Source: Prinia subflava (Eukaryota > Chordata > Aves > Passeriformes > Cisticolidae). From it: DNA of 64,000 nt. Every line of letters begins with the position of its first letter. The stretch's first letter is position 1. The notes beneath the pieces are model-generated. The model was not told the DNA's origin and did not search any database. It worked only from the letters and a program-made list of their open reading frames with translations. The translations under genes and the position numbers were made by a program. Of this stretch, positions 36,901-48,662 are shown piece after piece. The DNA lies in contig NC_086283.1 in assembly GCF_021018805.1 (NCBI RefSeq), positions 14,025,162 to 14,089,161 on the forward strand, read 5' to 3'.

Positions 36901-37370
36901 TGCTTGGGATGTTCAGGCTCTCAAGAGTACTGCTCATTTGCCTTTGGCATATGAGAAAAAGTGGTTATTGTAGGTCACCATTGAAAGCATATTGTAAATT
37001 TTCCATGCTTAAATAACTGTCAAAAAGCCACATTCAGGAATGGCTACTACACAAATATGAGCTAATCTTAGTGGCTGCTGTTGGGGAAGAAATTACATTT
37101 GCAACGGCAGGAAATATAAGGTGTTTTTCATAATCACTAAACTCTTGAGTCAAGGAGACTTAGGATCAATAAGTGAGGTAGAAGGTGTTTGCTAAAGCAG
37201 TAAATAAAATACGGGTCCATTCATAAGGATCAAGGTAATATGATTCACTGATGCCTACAACGTTTAGGGATAGAAAAAAAAATAGATATCCTAGTCACCT
37301 GTTCTTTTTTCCCCTCAATTTTTTCCATATTGCAACAGTGTTGTCCTCACAGCTTGTCCTACAGTAGTTT
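33936..37370. other. Intergenic, nothing recognised
   Basis: About 3.4 kb of AT-rich DNA between the CR1 and the promoter-proximal region. Only short ORFs are present. I recognise no transposon, exon or RNA gene. Confidence 0.6.
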
Positions 37371-37427
37371 GGTGGGGTTTTTTGGTGGGTTTTTTCTTTT
37401 GTTTTGGGTTGTGTGTATGTGTGTTTT
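37371..37427 (+). repeat. G/T-rich low-complexity tract
   Basis: T runs broken by GGTGGGG, GGTGGG, GGG and GTGTGTATGTGTG. One of a set of similar tracts in the window that all carry G/T on the + strand. Confidence 0.7.
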
Positions 37428-37666
37428 AAATCCTGCTTCTATTCATCCCTAAGGGATGGCAGAAGAGTTCAAGTCTTCCTGGTTGAAAACCTGTACTTGA
37501 CTTGAGTCCCGGGCACTGCAGAACCATTTCCTGTGATTGCAGCAGAGAGAGATAAAATTCTGCTGTGGTGGGAATGAACCGAAATTAGATCAAAGATTTC
37601 TGGATAATTAATAGTTTCAACCCAAAACCTTTCCTGCTGCTTTTCGCTTGAGTCTACTTTATTATT

Positions 37667-37708
37667 TCTTTTTTTTTTTTTTCTTTTTTTTTTTTTTCTT
37701 CTCTTTTT
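37667..37708 (+). repeat. Poly-T/pyrimidine tract next to the CpG island
   Basis: Long T runs broken only by single C bases, ending in CTTCTCTTTTTAG. It lies at the upstream edge of the GPRIN3 CpG island. The TTTTTAG end looks like a splice acceptor but no exon is supported. Confidence 0.75.
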
Positions 37709-38138
37709 AGGCAAACAGGGCAGTGCTTCGCACAGGAAGCCAAATTTGCCTATCAAAAACAACAACGCAAATTGAAAGCGTGACAAGAGCTTTAACTGCA
37801 TTTGCTTCCACTGCAATTCCCGCGCAAAGCTGTACCACCCCGCAAGCAGAGGGCTCAGGAGATGCCTCGCTGGCTGAACGCTTCCCCCGCGGACACATGG
37901 CGAGCACAGGTGGACGGAATTGGCGGATTTGGAATGTGAAGTTCTAGCTCTTCTGCCGTGAAGCAGCTCAGCGCCTAGTTTTGGGTTAGGAGCTGGAGAG
38001 AAGCCGGCTGGTAGAGGTGACAATACAGAGAGAGCTCGGGGCTCTGGCACGGCTGCCGAGGTCTCCCGGGGGGCTGCCGAGGGCCCCCTGCTCAGCCCCA
38101 TGCGCCTGATGGAGGACAGGAGCCGCCAGCTCCCGCGC

Positions 38139-38146
38139 TATAAAAG
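38139..38146 (+). promoter_or_regulatory. TATA box (TATAAAAG)
   Basis: A perfect TATAAAAG lies in a GC-rich context (CCGCGCTATAAAAGCCAGG), which predicts a + strand start site near 38165-38175. TATA boxes are uncommon in CpG islands, so this site is distinctive. Confidence 0.6.
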
Positions 38147-38169
38147 CCAGGAGAGGCCCGGGGTGGGGC

Positions 38170-38673
38170 TGGCGTCAGCGGGAAATGTCTCCCTGGAAGC
38201 AGGTACGTGTCGGCGCCCTGCGCTTTCGGGAGGGCTCGGGGCGGGGTGCGGGGCGCGGGGCCCGGGGCCGAGCGCACCGGGGCTGCCGCGGTCCCCGCTC
38301 GCCGGCGGGGCCCGGGAGCTGTCCCGCTCTGCTGCGGCCGCGGGGGGAGCCCGGCCCCGGCCCGGCGCCGCAGCCCCGGCGCTCTCCGCCTCCCGAGCCG
38401 GCCGGGAGCCGCAGCTGGCAGCAGCCGGAGGCGCAGCTCCGCGGGCGGCGGCGCAGCCTGCCCGGGCTGCCCGCGCCTCCCGCCGACGAGGCACGGATCG
38501 CCTCCGTCCCGGTCCCGCGGCGCGAAGGGCCGCCCAGGCGGAGCCCTCCTCCCTCCCGCCGCCGCACACCCCGAGGAAAGGCTTGTTTTCCTGTCGGGAT
38601 GATGGATTTCTCCGCAAGGTCATCCCTGCCCGCGGCGGCGGTGTGCCCGCGGCTCCCCAGGCGCCTCCGCGGA
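38170..38673 (+). other. Candidate non-coding exon 1 of GPRIN3
   Basis: It starts about 30 bp below the TATA box and could end at one of two good donors: GCAG|GTACGT with the exon ending at 38202, or GAG|GTAAGG with the exon ending at 38673. The first gives a leader of about 33 nt, the second about 500 nt of GC-rich 5'UTR containing upstream ATGs (for example 38185 and 38207). Further donor-like GTGAG sites occur near 39290. Without RNA data the choice cannot be made. Confidence 0.4.
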
Positions 38674-39696
38674 GGTAAGGGGCGGGGGGAGCGGAGCGGG
38701 CACCGTGAGCACCTACACGGCACACGCCGGCCAGGGCGTTCGGCGCCGGAGAGCAGCGGGTGGGTGCGTGGGCAGGTGCCGGGTGAGGCGGGCGTGCCTC
38801 GCCCTGCGGCCGTGTCCGGCGCGGGGTTCCGAGCCGGCTGCACCGAGCCCGCCCGGGGAGCGCACCCCGGGGAGCCGGGCCGGGCCCCGCTCCGCCGCGG
38901 AGGGGCTACGCCCCGCCGAGCGGCACCAGCGGCTGGGAGCGGCCGGGCCGGCCCCGAGGGCGCCTCTCATCCTCTGCTCGTTTTTACCGGTGCTTGTAAG
39001 CGACTGGGGCTCACGCGTGGTCCGAGAGCGCGGAAAACTTAAGAAAAGAAATAGAAAATGAGGAGGGAATAATGATGAGATGTCCCCCACCACAGGGACG
39101 GGCCGGGGGATGCGCGGCGCGGTCGCCACGGCAACGTGCCCGCGGCAGCGATGTCGCAGCGCGGAAGATGCCCCGGAGGCGGCCGCCGCCGCGGGGGTAA
39201 CCCCAGCCGCCGCCTTCTGCCGCCCGGAGTGGGGATCGTGGCCAAGGGGCGTCCCCCGGGCCGAAGCCGGGTGGACGTAGCCGTGAGGGTGAGCTGAGGT
39301 ACCCCCGGGTGGTTGTCGGAGGAGCCCGGGGCTCCCCAGACCGTGGTGTGGCGGCTCTCGGCAGAGAGCGGGAGGGTCCGCGCGGGTCCGTGAGGGTTGC
39401 GAGCTGGGTCACTGTCAAGGAGCATCGCGCCGTGAGGGCTGGCCAGGTGATGGCCCCTGCCTGGCTCAGGGCGTTGGGGCTGGGCACGAATCCCTCACGG
39501 CCTGTTCTTTCTTTTGCTGTAGTTGGTGGCAAAACTACTGATGATGTCAGCTCCTGGTCTGTGGCTTGAGTTGCCCACATTCAGCTTGTGTTCTGTGCCC
39601 CATACAGACCTTAGCTTCATTCATGCTCTATTTCTTCATCCTTTCTTTGGCAAGGAAGATATCAATGCTAGTGGTGGATTTTTTAGTTATAAGACA

Positions 39697-40440
39697 TTCA
39701 TACGATCCTGTAGCCTAACCTCTTCCATAATATAAGGCAGAGACTATTCCCCAGTGATTCCAAAGTCTGGCCCACCAGCCTCTTCAAACAGTCTTGATTT
39801 AATGACTTCCAACGATGGGAATTGACTACATTCCTGGATAATTGCCTCCAATTTTTAATCACTTTGTTAAACGTTTGCATCTCTTTTCCCCTTTGAACTT
39901 TTCTGACTTCATCTTCCAGCTACTGGATCTTGTAGTGTTTTGGCTGTCAGATTAAATAGCTATCTAGTTTCAGATCATCTCTCTCTGCTCAAGTATTTAA
40001 GGGCAGTAATTAAATAGCCACTTAACGTTGTCTCTGATGAGATAAATAGACCTGCCTCTCTTGATCTCTCCCTGGAATGCAGATGCTCCCCAGGAGAAAT
40101 ATCTGGGCTGCTCTTCTCTGAGCCTCCTCCACCATCTTTGCTGGTTTCCGGTGCAGCACAGCAGATTCCAGGAAGGCCCTTGTCAATGTCACGTGTGGAG
40201 ATAATAACCTCGTGCTCAGTATTCCCCTGTCTATTCACCCAACGGTACAAACTTTTCTTTCCCACGACTACACGGTGGGAACTTCTGTTCCATTAGTTAC
40301 AGCCAGTGATCCATGCTCTTCTTTGCAAGCCAAGGTTTCCTCAGAAGCTGGTTGCCTGTCCTGTAAGGAGCATTTGAATTAAATATTTCTACATGTATAC
40401 CTTTGGATCTGCCTATATTAGAGGTTTTTCCCTCCTCAGA
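39697..40440 (-). mobile_element. Ancient CR1-type LINE fragment (minus strand)
   Basis: The + strand carries in order the complements of an old CR1 3' region of the kind abundant in turtles and crocodilians. These are GATCCTGTAG.CT.ACCTC, CCCCAGTGATTCC, TCTTGATTTAA.GACTTCCAA.GATGG, CAATTTTTAATCAC, GCTACTGGATCTTGTAGTGT, AGATTAAATAGC, ATAACCTC..., TATTCCCCTGT.TAT.CACCCAA and ATGTATACCTTT. It is well diverged but colinear over about 740 bp. Similarity may extend to about 40600. It is an older lineage than the CR1 at 31612-33935, inserted before the bird radiation if the family reading is right. No ORF survives. Confidence 0.75.
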
Positions 40441-41055
40441 TCACCACACTGCCATGTGTGCTGCATGGAATCTGCAGCTCAGGAATCACTATAGACCTCT
40501 GGTGTCCTGTAGAAGTCACAAGGATTTCTTTTCCCAGGACCTCCCTCCTATAGGTCTGTCTTCTCCCCCAGCCAACTTCAAATAAGTTTAAGGTCACCTG
40601 GAGTAAATGGTACCAAGAAATTATACTGAGTAATATACAAACTGCAAACTGGAAGTGCCCATTACAGTGAATTGCTTTTGTAACTGCTTTTGTTCAGCTG
40701 TGCCTCTAAGTGTTGGTGAGGAAAAAAAGAAAATTGCTTTCCTGTCTTAAAGAGCTGTAGATCCCACTGCTGGCTATGATGTCTAGGCTGACATATACGG
40801 TGTCATTATTTTGAGAGTCTTTAACTTGAATATTGTGAGTTTTACTTGCTCTGAAGTGTGCTTAAGCCTGAACTTGCAGCTCTCTAGAAAGCACAGTATC
40901 TGAGAGTATGGGCCAGAGGGGAGTGGCTTTGACAGAATTTTGTCAATTTTTCTAGCAGCATGTAGCATCTTATATCTCAGCAAATGGATAAGGTTGAGTA
41001 GTCTGAAAGCACCTTCTGTAGGAGATGGTACAAAGCAAAGGTCTTTGAAATTAAC

Positions 41056-41100
41056 TTTTTTTTTTTGGGTTGTGTTGGTTTGTTTTGTTTGGGAGTTGTG
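41056..41100 (+). repeat. G/T-rich low-complexity tract
   Basis: Poly-T followed by GGGTTGTGTTGGTTTGTTTTGTTTGGG. Intronic, with G/T on the sense strand. Confidence 0.7.
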
Positions 41101-44010
41101 TGTTTGTAACCACCTTGACTTGCCCTGTCTACGAACTTAATGCACAGTGAGAGAGGGTGATGTAAGAGGTCTGGAAATTAAAGGTCTTTACACGCAGACC
41201 ATCCCATGGAGTAAGTGATATGATGATGCCCGTGAGAAAGGTTTGTTTGCATGAATAATGATTTCAGCCTTTAGAATTACCTAGTTGTCTAAGAAGTGTT
41301 AAAATTAAGGAAAGTACATTCTGATTGTGTACCAACTTAAATGTCAGGACAAAGAGTGTTCTTGATATTTCATGAAGATTTTTTTTTTATTACAAGTCCC
41401 ACAAAATGTCTATTCTTAAGATTTCATGAAGTATAGACAGTGATGGACCCTTAAAAGGTCTGAAAAATCATCACAGAGCTCAGATACCACATCTGATTGA
41501 ATAGAGCTCTAGCATTCTGCTGAATTTTCTACAGGCTGGCATCAGCATCTTAGGAACTGTTTCTCAATTGTTTGTCCAATTATACATCCCCCCAATACGA
41601 AATTTTGAAATGTTACTACCTGAGAGGTGTCTCTCCCTCACCCATTCAAACTCAACTTCTGTCCCCCAGATTGGGCTAATATCTGAGTTTTTTCAACGTA
41701 TGCTTTCCCTTCTCATGGTTGCACCTTTTCTTCAACTTCTTTGGCAATCAGAAGAATATGTGTATGTGTTTCCTTAGGGTGGCTGGTCACAAAAATTACA
41801 CATTTCTAACTTATGAAGCCCATCCAGAGTCAGCCCAATATTAAGAATGGTGGTTGTTAATTGATTCTACAAGGCCAGAACAGACAGAAGATAGTATTTT
41901 TGAGTCTCAGGCTTGCTGAAGACTGTCCAGCGAGTGCTGGGTTAGACAGATTACACTAGCAAAATACTACGGCAGTGGTAAAATTTGCCAAATTTGGGTC
42001 CTGACACTGTTGTTTTTAAGAAATCCCTCTGTCAGACTCAGCCAAAGCTAATGGGAGCAACATCCTGCCTCCAGTTTGTGAAAACTTCACTGCTGTAGGA
42101 GTAAAAGCAATCTGCTCATAGTCTCACAGCTACAGACAGAATAAAACTGAGAATTATGCTCCTAGCAGCACATCACTTCTTAATCTATAACTCCCACACT
42201 AAAAGCAGAGTTAGGATATAGGCTGAATCAGCTGCCTTTGTGGATTTAGGAGCAATCCTGAATTAAGACCTGATGTTACCTAATTTAGGTAAACACCACC
42301 TTCTTGAGAGTCAGAACAACAACAACAAAAAAAGATGGATCATTTTACTAGGGGAAAACAAGTTCTGGACATGTTCAGAATGAAATTAAGTGACTGTCCA
42401 ACAGGAAAACTTTTTGAAAGTATATCTAAATACAGTTTACTTCTGCAAATAGTAAAAATAAAAAAGGTCTACATATATCTATTTTATGATATATATGGAC
42501 TTTGAACTTGGTAACAGTTCTATAGAAACAAAGACTGGTACCGATTAAAAATTTAATCACATGTGATCAGTTACTTATTAACATCATGTTATTTGTCTCT
42601 TGGGAGTCTGTGGCTAGGAGCTCACATTTGTAAACTGGCAGCAGATCCTAGAGGTGTCAGCATGCTGCTGAGTAAATAGGGAAGAAAATGCAGTGCCAAC
42701 ATCCACAACAGCCATGCAGGCTGTGGGGGAGAAAGGCAAAGAACAAGGTGGGCCTCTAAGTAGGAATGATGGGGAACCAGCATCATGCTGTTTTGCACCT
42801 ATTTGTCCTCTGTCAGCAGTGGACACATGCACTTGATGAGAATAATATAATGACAAATATTTCCATGCATTGTGGTAAAAGAGTGCTACAGGTGTGTTCA
42901 CAGAGGACAGATTTAATTCTTAGCCCTCATCTGCCCCATGCTTTTAAGTGTGTGATCTTGTGTAACAAAGATCATACCTTACCTTGGTGGCAGATATGGA
43001 AGCTATTACCACAGCCAGTAACAGTCAGGCATCCGGGAAGATACAGTATCTATTAAATTACCTAGGAAAAAGTGTCTGTATCTATTATGTCTCCAAGGGT
43101 AATTGTTTGCAACACGTTACTTCTGTTGATTGTTTTACTGTACTTATCATACATTAGTAAAACGTGGTAGTAACAGTTGAGTTTGCTTGTTTCTTCCTTC
43201 TGACAGTAGTTCTTTGAGAAGAACAACGCGTTAATCAAGGGGTACACAGACATCCCAGTGCTCTGTTAAACTGCTAGTATCTGTGCTACCAGCATCGCTA
43301 CATATTGTTGGTGTCTGTGTCTAACACAGTGGAGACCAGCTCTTGAGTGGAGGCTGAAAGCTTCTATCACTTGGCAAGTGGTAACAATTCTTTTTCCAAT
43401 CTAATTCATATCACTGTTGTCTAACTTTGGAGATGAAATATTATGCTGAGGGAGTGGAGGAGAAGTTTTTTAGAAGGGGATCATAAGAGGTATGTGTTCT
43501 GAGATATTTATCATCTCCCTCTCAGGCAACCCTCATAGTCAAACTTCACTACGATAGAACAGATATGAGGCACATTGCTAGACAGGAATCTTTGCTGTGG
43601 TCTGGTGACCTCCTGATCCAGGAAGCAGCAGTATTGCTAAGTTTAAAATCATTCATATTGTCTGTGGATTGATTGTGGTTACATAGTAATAACACACCCC
43701 CTCTTGTTTGTGTACCTGTACATTAATGTAAACACACAAGCTGGGGAAGAGCAGTGTTCCCTGAAGCATTGGTAGTCGGGATGAGTCTGGCAAGAGCTAA
43801 CAAAGTTATTTTAGTGCTTCAGTTAGCTACAATTGTGAACTAAATCACAGGTCACAACTGAAGTAACTACTGTAAGAAAGGTTGTCTAGAGAGCCTGCAA
43901 CTGGGAGTATTCTTATTTTCTGAAGAAAACATATACCAAACATAAGAAAAACACAGTGACCAAACATTCAGCTTTGGAAACACAGATCTAACTTATTTTC
44001 CCTTTTACTG

Positions 44011-44071
44011 TTTTATTTTTGGTTTGTTGTTTTGGTGTTTTGTTTTTGTTTTTTTGTTGGGTTTTTTTTTC
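44011..44071 (+). repeat. G/T-rich low-complexity tract
   Basis: TTTTATTTTTGGTTTGTTG followed by further T runs broken by G and ending in GGG plus nine T. Intronic, with G/T on the sense strand. Confidence 0.7.
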
Positions 44072-47000
44072 CCTGCTAAATGGACAAGGTGTTTCTAAAA
44101 ATATTGAGAAGTAATCAGTGTTTGCTGGAATTTTCACAGTGACACCTCTATCCTGAGATTCTCTTGTAGCTCACTGATGGTAATTAATATTGTCAGCTCT
44201 TCAAAATTATCACGCAATTATCACCAGCTGGCATTTTTATCCAGATGAACAGGATGGCTTTCTATACGCACATGTGCCTTCCTACTTCTTTTGGAGAACA
44301 TTGAACAAATATTGCCTACTGCAGTTGGAATCCCAGACTGCATTCTAATGGTGGAAATCTTTTTCCCAGTGATGCTAATGTGCAAACAAACAAAGTTCAG
44401 TTTTGAAAAGGGAAGTCAAACAAGAAAAAAAGGCAAAATGAAACAGGATGTGCAATTATTTTTAATATTCTTCATGCAAAACCCTAGCAGATTCAGAGGG
44501 CATGAATACTATGCTACATTATGACTAATCTTAAAAGGATGCTATAAAAAGAATGGCTCATCTCAAATGTTGACAGTGAAGTCAGTGAAGAATTAATTCA
44601 GGAATTTTCTGGTGAATCCAGAACCTCTCTTTACACGCATGAAATAATCACTAGATAGCTAAGAAAATCAATCAAGATGTTATCATGGAAACAGTGGGAA
44701 TTTCCAACACAGGATAACAAAGGATCTAGTGTTGACCTTAAATTTGCATAAACAGGAGTCAATTCATTAACGTTTATGTGGAAAAAAAAAAAGTATGTGG
44801 TTAGGCATAATTTTCAAATGGATGGATTTTTCCTTTCCTGGGTGAAACAGAGAAGAAAAAGAGCAGTAGACAGGTTACTAATCTGATTTCACATGGTTTT
44901 GGGAAGAGATGAGTGTTCCTCTTGGTAGTAAGTAGAGCTCACTCATGGTTTCTGTGGTCAGGGAAATGTGGTGTCTGCCAGCTTTGGGATGAGCAGAGGC
45001 CCTCAACCTAAAGCCAGCCTGACTGAAAGTTATTTCTACTCGTGGGCAGTCATTTTGTCGTAGTAAAAAAACTGTAAAATGTTTTGAAGTCCTAGGACTA
45101 GTGCTTTCCCTTTGGTGTATTGCAAGTGAGATCTTATTCCAGAAAGTGGTGTGTTTGCTGAGTGTTAAGAGAGCAGTTCCTCCCCTTCCATAGGGCCGCA
45201 GGACTCTGTGGAGTTTTGCCAAAAACCCGGGTCAAATAACAGATTAAGTTTGCAAAGCTGGTATAACAGAGCAGGTAAGAAATTTTCCAGCAAAGAAGGT
45301 GATATGGACAAGGCACTGTTGCATTTTAGCAAGTCTCTGTTGCCTTAGACTACTGGAGCTACAATTCACAGCAGCTTCTAAGATGGCCTTTAGGCACTGA
45401 GGAATGAGTTAAATATCACCAGGTCCCAAATTCAGGAAGTGGAGAGGTGTAAAAGTTATTTAAATCTTCCCAGTTCAGCTATCCTAGAAGCACTCTGGCT
45501 GTTGGGGACTTAGCGAGACCTTTGGCTAGAAAATTCTCATTATTGCACTTTATTATTTAATAAACCAAAGGGTCACTTTCATTAGTCACTCTCCTTTCTC
45601 TGAAGTATCAGTTTCATTAAAAACTTCACACAATTGAAAGATTTGGGTTGAGATGACTCATTAAGAAAATTATGGAATATAATAAGCATGCTGGGGAGTG
45701 TCGTAAGGGGTAGAAGTAGTAGTGATAAAATACTTGTCAGAAAGATGATAGTCTTGAGAAGAGCTGTATGGAAACAAGATGACAGAATTATTCCACTCCA
45801 AAAGGCTGGCATTTCAGAACTCTTTATAATACTGCTGCACACCACAGCCTCTCCACGTTAATTAAAATAAAAATGTTAATCTTGCCCTTGAGGTTAATAG
45901 TTAGGGAGTATCTGTTAAAAGCTATTAAAGAGGCTATGAAGGTTTGAATGAGTTTGAGGACCCAGATTTCTGCTTGAGCTAAGCAGAAGTAAGTAGCCTT
46001 ACAAGATTTGCTGTTTCAGTACTCCATAAACTATCATCAGTTTCCATCTGTCCATAAGGACAGGTATCCTGCCTACAAAGTCAGCTGTGGTAACATTAGA
46101 CAATTCTTAGTTGCAGCACCAAGGGTCTTTTCACTGAAAGGGTAAGAGGTGTTTCAAAGAGTCATCTCAAGTGCATGGTATGGCAGAATAAAGTGACCAG
46201 GCTTTCAGGTCTGCTGCCCCATTCTTCAAATAAACCTGTTCATGCCGTAAGTGAGAGTATTAATAACTGCAAATGTACTTTCACCTACCTCAGCCAAGAG
46301 CTGCATAGACTTAGAAGACCATACCAGCATGTGATGACTTCAGGTCAGGACTGTGCGGAGTCTGTGCTGTTATCTCATGCCTGAGAACGCAGGGTTCATC
46401 TGCTGAATTCAGCCTGTAGTTTTGGCCATGTGCGAGTGGTGCTAAAAATGCATGAGGATGCACTGCGAACTACCACTGAGGAACAAAAGTGGCTCACTGA
46501 TTTCCTGAGAAGTCAAGCAAGCTGCATCAGGAGCCGCAGAGAAGTTTTAAAAAATGGGTATTACAGAAGGATTATCTTGGTTAATTTAGCTGCATGTGCT
46601 TTTGGCAGTCAGGAATTAATCCAGCCTTTATTGATCATTTTGAGTCTCAATTAGCTTGATGCCTAGGAAGGGGAGGGGACAAGCAGTTTTCTCCTGCATA
46701 TAGCAGGTATAGAAGCTCAGAGATGGTCTTTGGTGACAAAAGAGGTTTTTACTTCCTCTCTGGGTTCAGGGTACACTTCAACTTAAAAGGAATAATTCAA
46801 ACCTCAAGTCATAGGGCCACAGTGCAATAAAAGCAGATAATATCCTATGATAAAGCCTGGGAGCTTTCCCTCAGAAATTCTCTTCTATTAAATGGCCTAT
46901 TTGAGAATTGCTTCCAGCTGCACCATGCTTGGCCATTATCACATAAACATGTGAGTTGATATTGGGAAATAGTAGAATGGTATTTATCCAGTTCAAAAGA

Positions 47001-47208
47001 CGCTCTTAGTATCAAGGGCCTCAAGGGAATATTGCTTGGAAAACAAATTTTCATAATAAAATGACCTATTTTAGAATTACAATTTTCCATGCTGGAGGGG
47101 ACAGGAAGGTAGCAGGATGCTTGCCAAAGAGATGGACAAAAAGCACACTCACACTTGCTCCCTAATGAGAAGATGAGTGGACTGAAAGTGTTCGTGAGAT
47201 AGTACTCT

Positions 47209-47300
47209 GGGGTTTTTTTGTTGTTTGAGGTTGGGTTTTGTTTTGGTTTTTTTCTGGTTGTGTTTGGGGTTTTTTTGGGTTTTTTGTTTGTTTGTTTTTA
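47209..47300 (+). repeat. G/T-rich low-complexity tract
   Basis: About 90 bp of GGGGTTTTTTT, GGTTGGGTTTTG, GGTTTTTTTCTGG and TTTGTTTG units. The longest G/T tract in the window, intronic, sense strand. Confidence 0.75.
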
Positions 47301-48583
47301 ACTAGATTCCTGCATGCAGACTATTTCTATGTGTTTGCTGTATCCAGATTGGCATGCCTGCAGGAATGTGAGCAAACCTTCCTAGCAGCAGCCAGCTCAA
47401 AGATGTAGATAACAGGGAGAGAACCCACACAATGTCTGAGCCATTCCTTAAAAAGCCTTAGGAGAAGAAAATTAAGTAAAAGGACAGCAAAGCTAATAAT
47501 AGTTTCATTAAGTATGTACCAGGAAAGCAAGCTTCAATTACATTATGCCTCTAATATTACAATCCCAAGAAGGGAGCCCTGTAAGAAGTGTTGTTTGCAG
47601 TTACTCATCAGTTCCGTCTGTGTGGAAGCTCCAGGACAATTCATGTGGTGGTGTTCCTCTAGCAGCAGAGCCTGACTTCTAGTGACTAATGAATGCCACC
47701 TATTCATGCTCAGTTTATCTCATATTTGTCTGTTGAAACCCTTCTTCTTTTTCAATGTGATCTATAATCTCGACTTCAGCAATCAAAATTAGTCTTTAAT
47801 AACCACATGAGTTCAACTAGTTGGCAATCAGAGCCACACCTGCTATTGTAAAAATCATATCAGAATCCATAGCTAATATGCTGCTCAGAGCAGGAAACTT
47901 AATTAGATGGGTGAAATTTGACCTTGCAGTTAAAGGCTGTAATTCCTTTGTAGTTTACATGAGGCAAAAGTCTGGCTAAAAGGCCAGAGGTATCTAACCA
48001 GAGATATGAAATTAATATGAAATTGTTCCAAACACTATAGTTGCCATTCTCACAGGAAGCCAAACCACATCATCCTTTCAGTCATCTTGTCTTAGATGTC
48101 TGATTCATAATGAATATAGGGCAGATGAGGTAGAAATGAATGAAAAGTGTCTGTTTTCTAGTAGACCATATGATGATTCTTTTGCAGTGTGGAGTTAAAG
48201 ACACAGTTAAATGTGTTTTGAGGTAAGCCTGTTAGCTTACATTTGGAGAGCGTTTTGAAGGAGAATGCACACGAAAATATACAATGCCCTTTTGAATTAA
48301 CAGAGGATCAACATTTGTGTGGTGCATGGGGAATTTCATTCATGGACTTCTGAGCTGACCTCCAAGATGAGAATTTAGCTGGTATAAATATATTGAGGTA
48401 TCCTAATCTTGATCTAAAATTCTTCACTGTTGACACTTTTAAGTGTTAATTGGTTATATACACTTAATGATTAATTCTGTTCTGAAAGAGGATTTTCTGT
48501 TCAAGACTGAAAAGAGGCCAGACTTTAGGAAAATGGGCTTGCCCCCTTTATGCATATACACCTTTTTCTTTTAGGTATGTCTA

Positions 48584-48662
48584 TTTGGGGTTTTTTGTTT
48601 GTCTGAATGATTTTGCTGATCCAATTTTTTGGTTTTGTTTTTTATTTTTTATTTTCTTTTTA
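48584..48662 (+). repeat. G/T-rich low-complexity tract
   Basis: GGGGTTTTTTGTTTG followed, after a short unique piece, by T runs broken by GG and A. Intronic, with G/T on the sense strand. Confidence 0.65.

Larger units (their letters stand above)
37840..39480. promoter_or_regulatory. CpG island, probable GPRIN3 promoter
   Basis: Composition changes sharply from AT-rich desert to very high G+C with abundant CG dinucleotides, densest at 38200-39000. It contains a TATAAAAG box (38139-38146), GC boxes such as GGGGCGGGGG (about 38680-38690), a dense G-run cluster (38228-38266) and candidate splice donors. It is the only such island in the window and lies 23 kb upstream, on the same strand, of the GPRIN3 coding exon. 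In other vertebrates GPRIN3 has non-coding leader sequence spliced to a single coding exon. Assignment to GPRIN3 is an inference; a divergent non-coding transcript could also start here. Long ORFs across the island on both strands reflect the lack of AT-rich stop codons, not coding. Confidence 0.8.

Noticed and set aside
37700..37712. Pyrimidine tract ending TTTTTAG considered as a splice acceptor
   Set aside because: It lies upstream of the predicted TATA and start site, and no exon or coding frame follows it.
37469..39580. Several ORFs of 130-285 codons on both strands of the CpG island
   Set aside because: Stop codons are AT-rich and so are rare in this GC-rich sequence. The frames overlap on both strands, have biased Arg/Pro/Ala/Gly composition and match no family.
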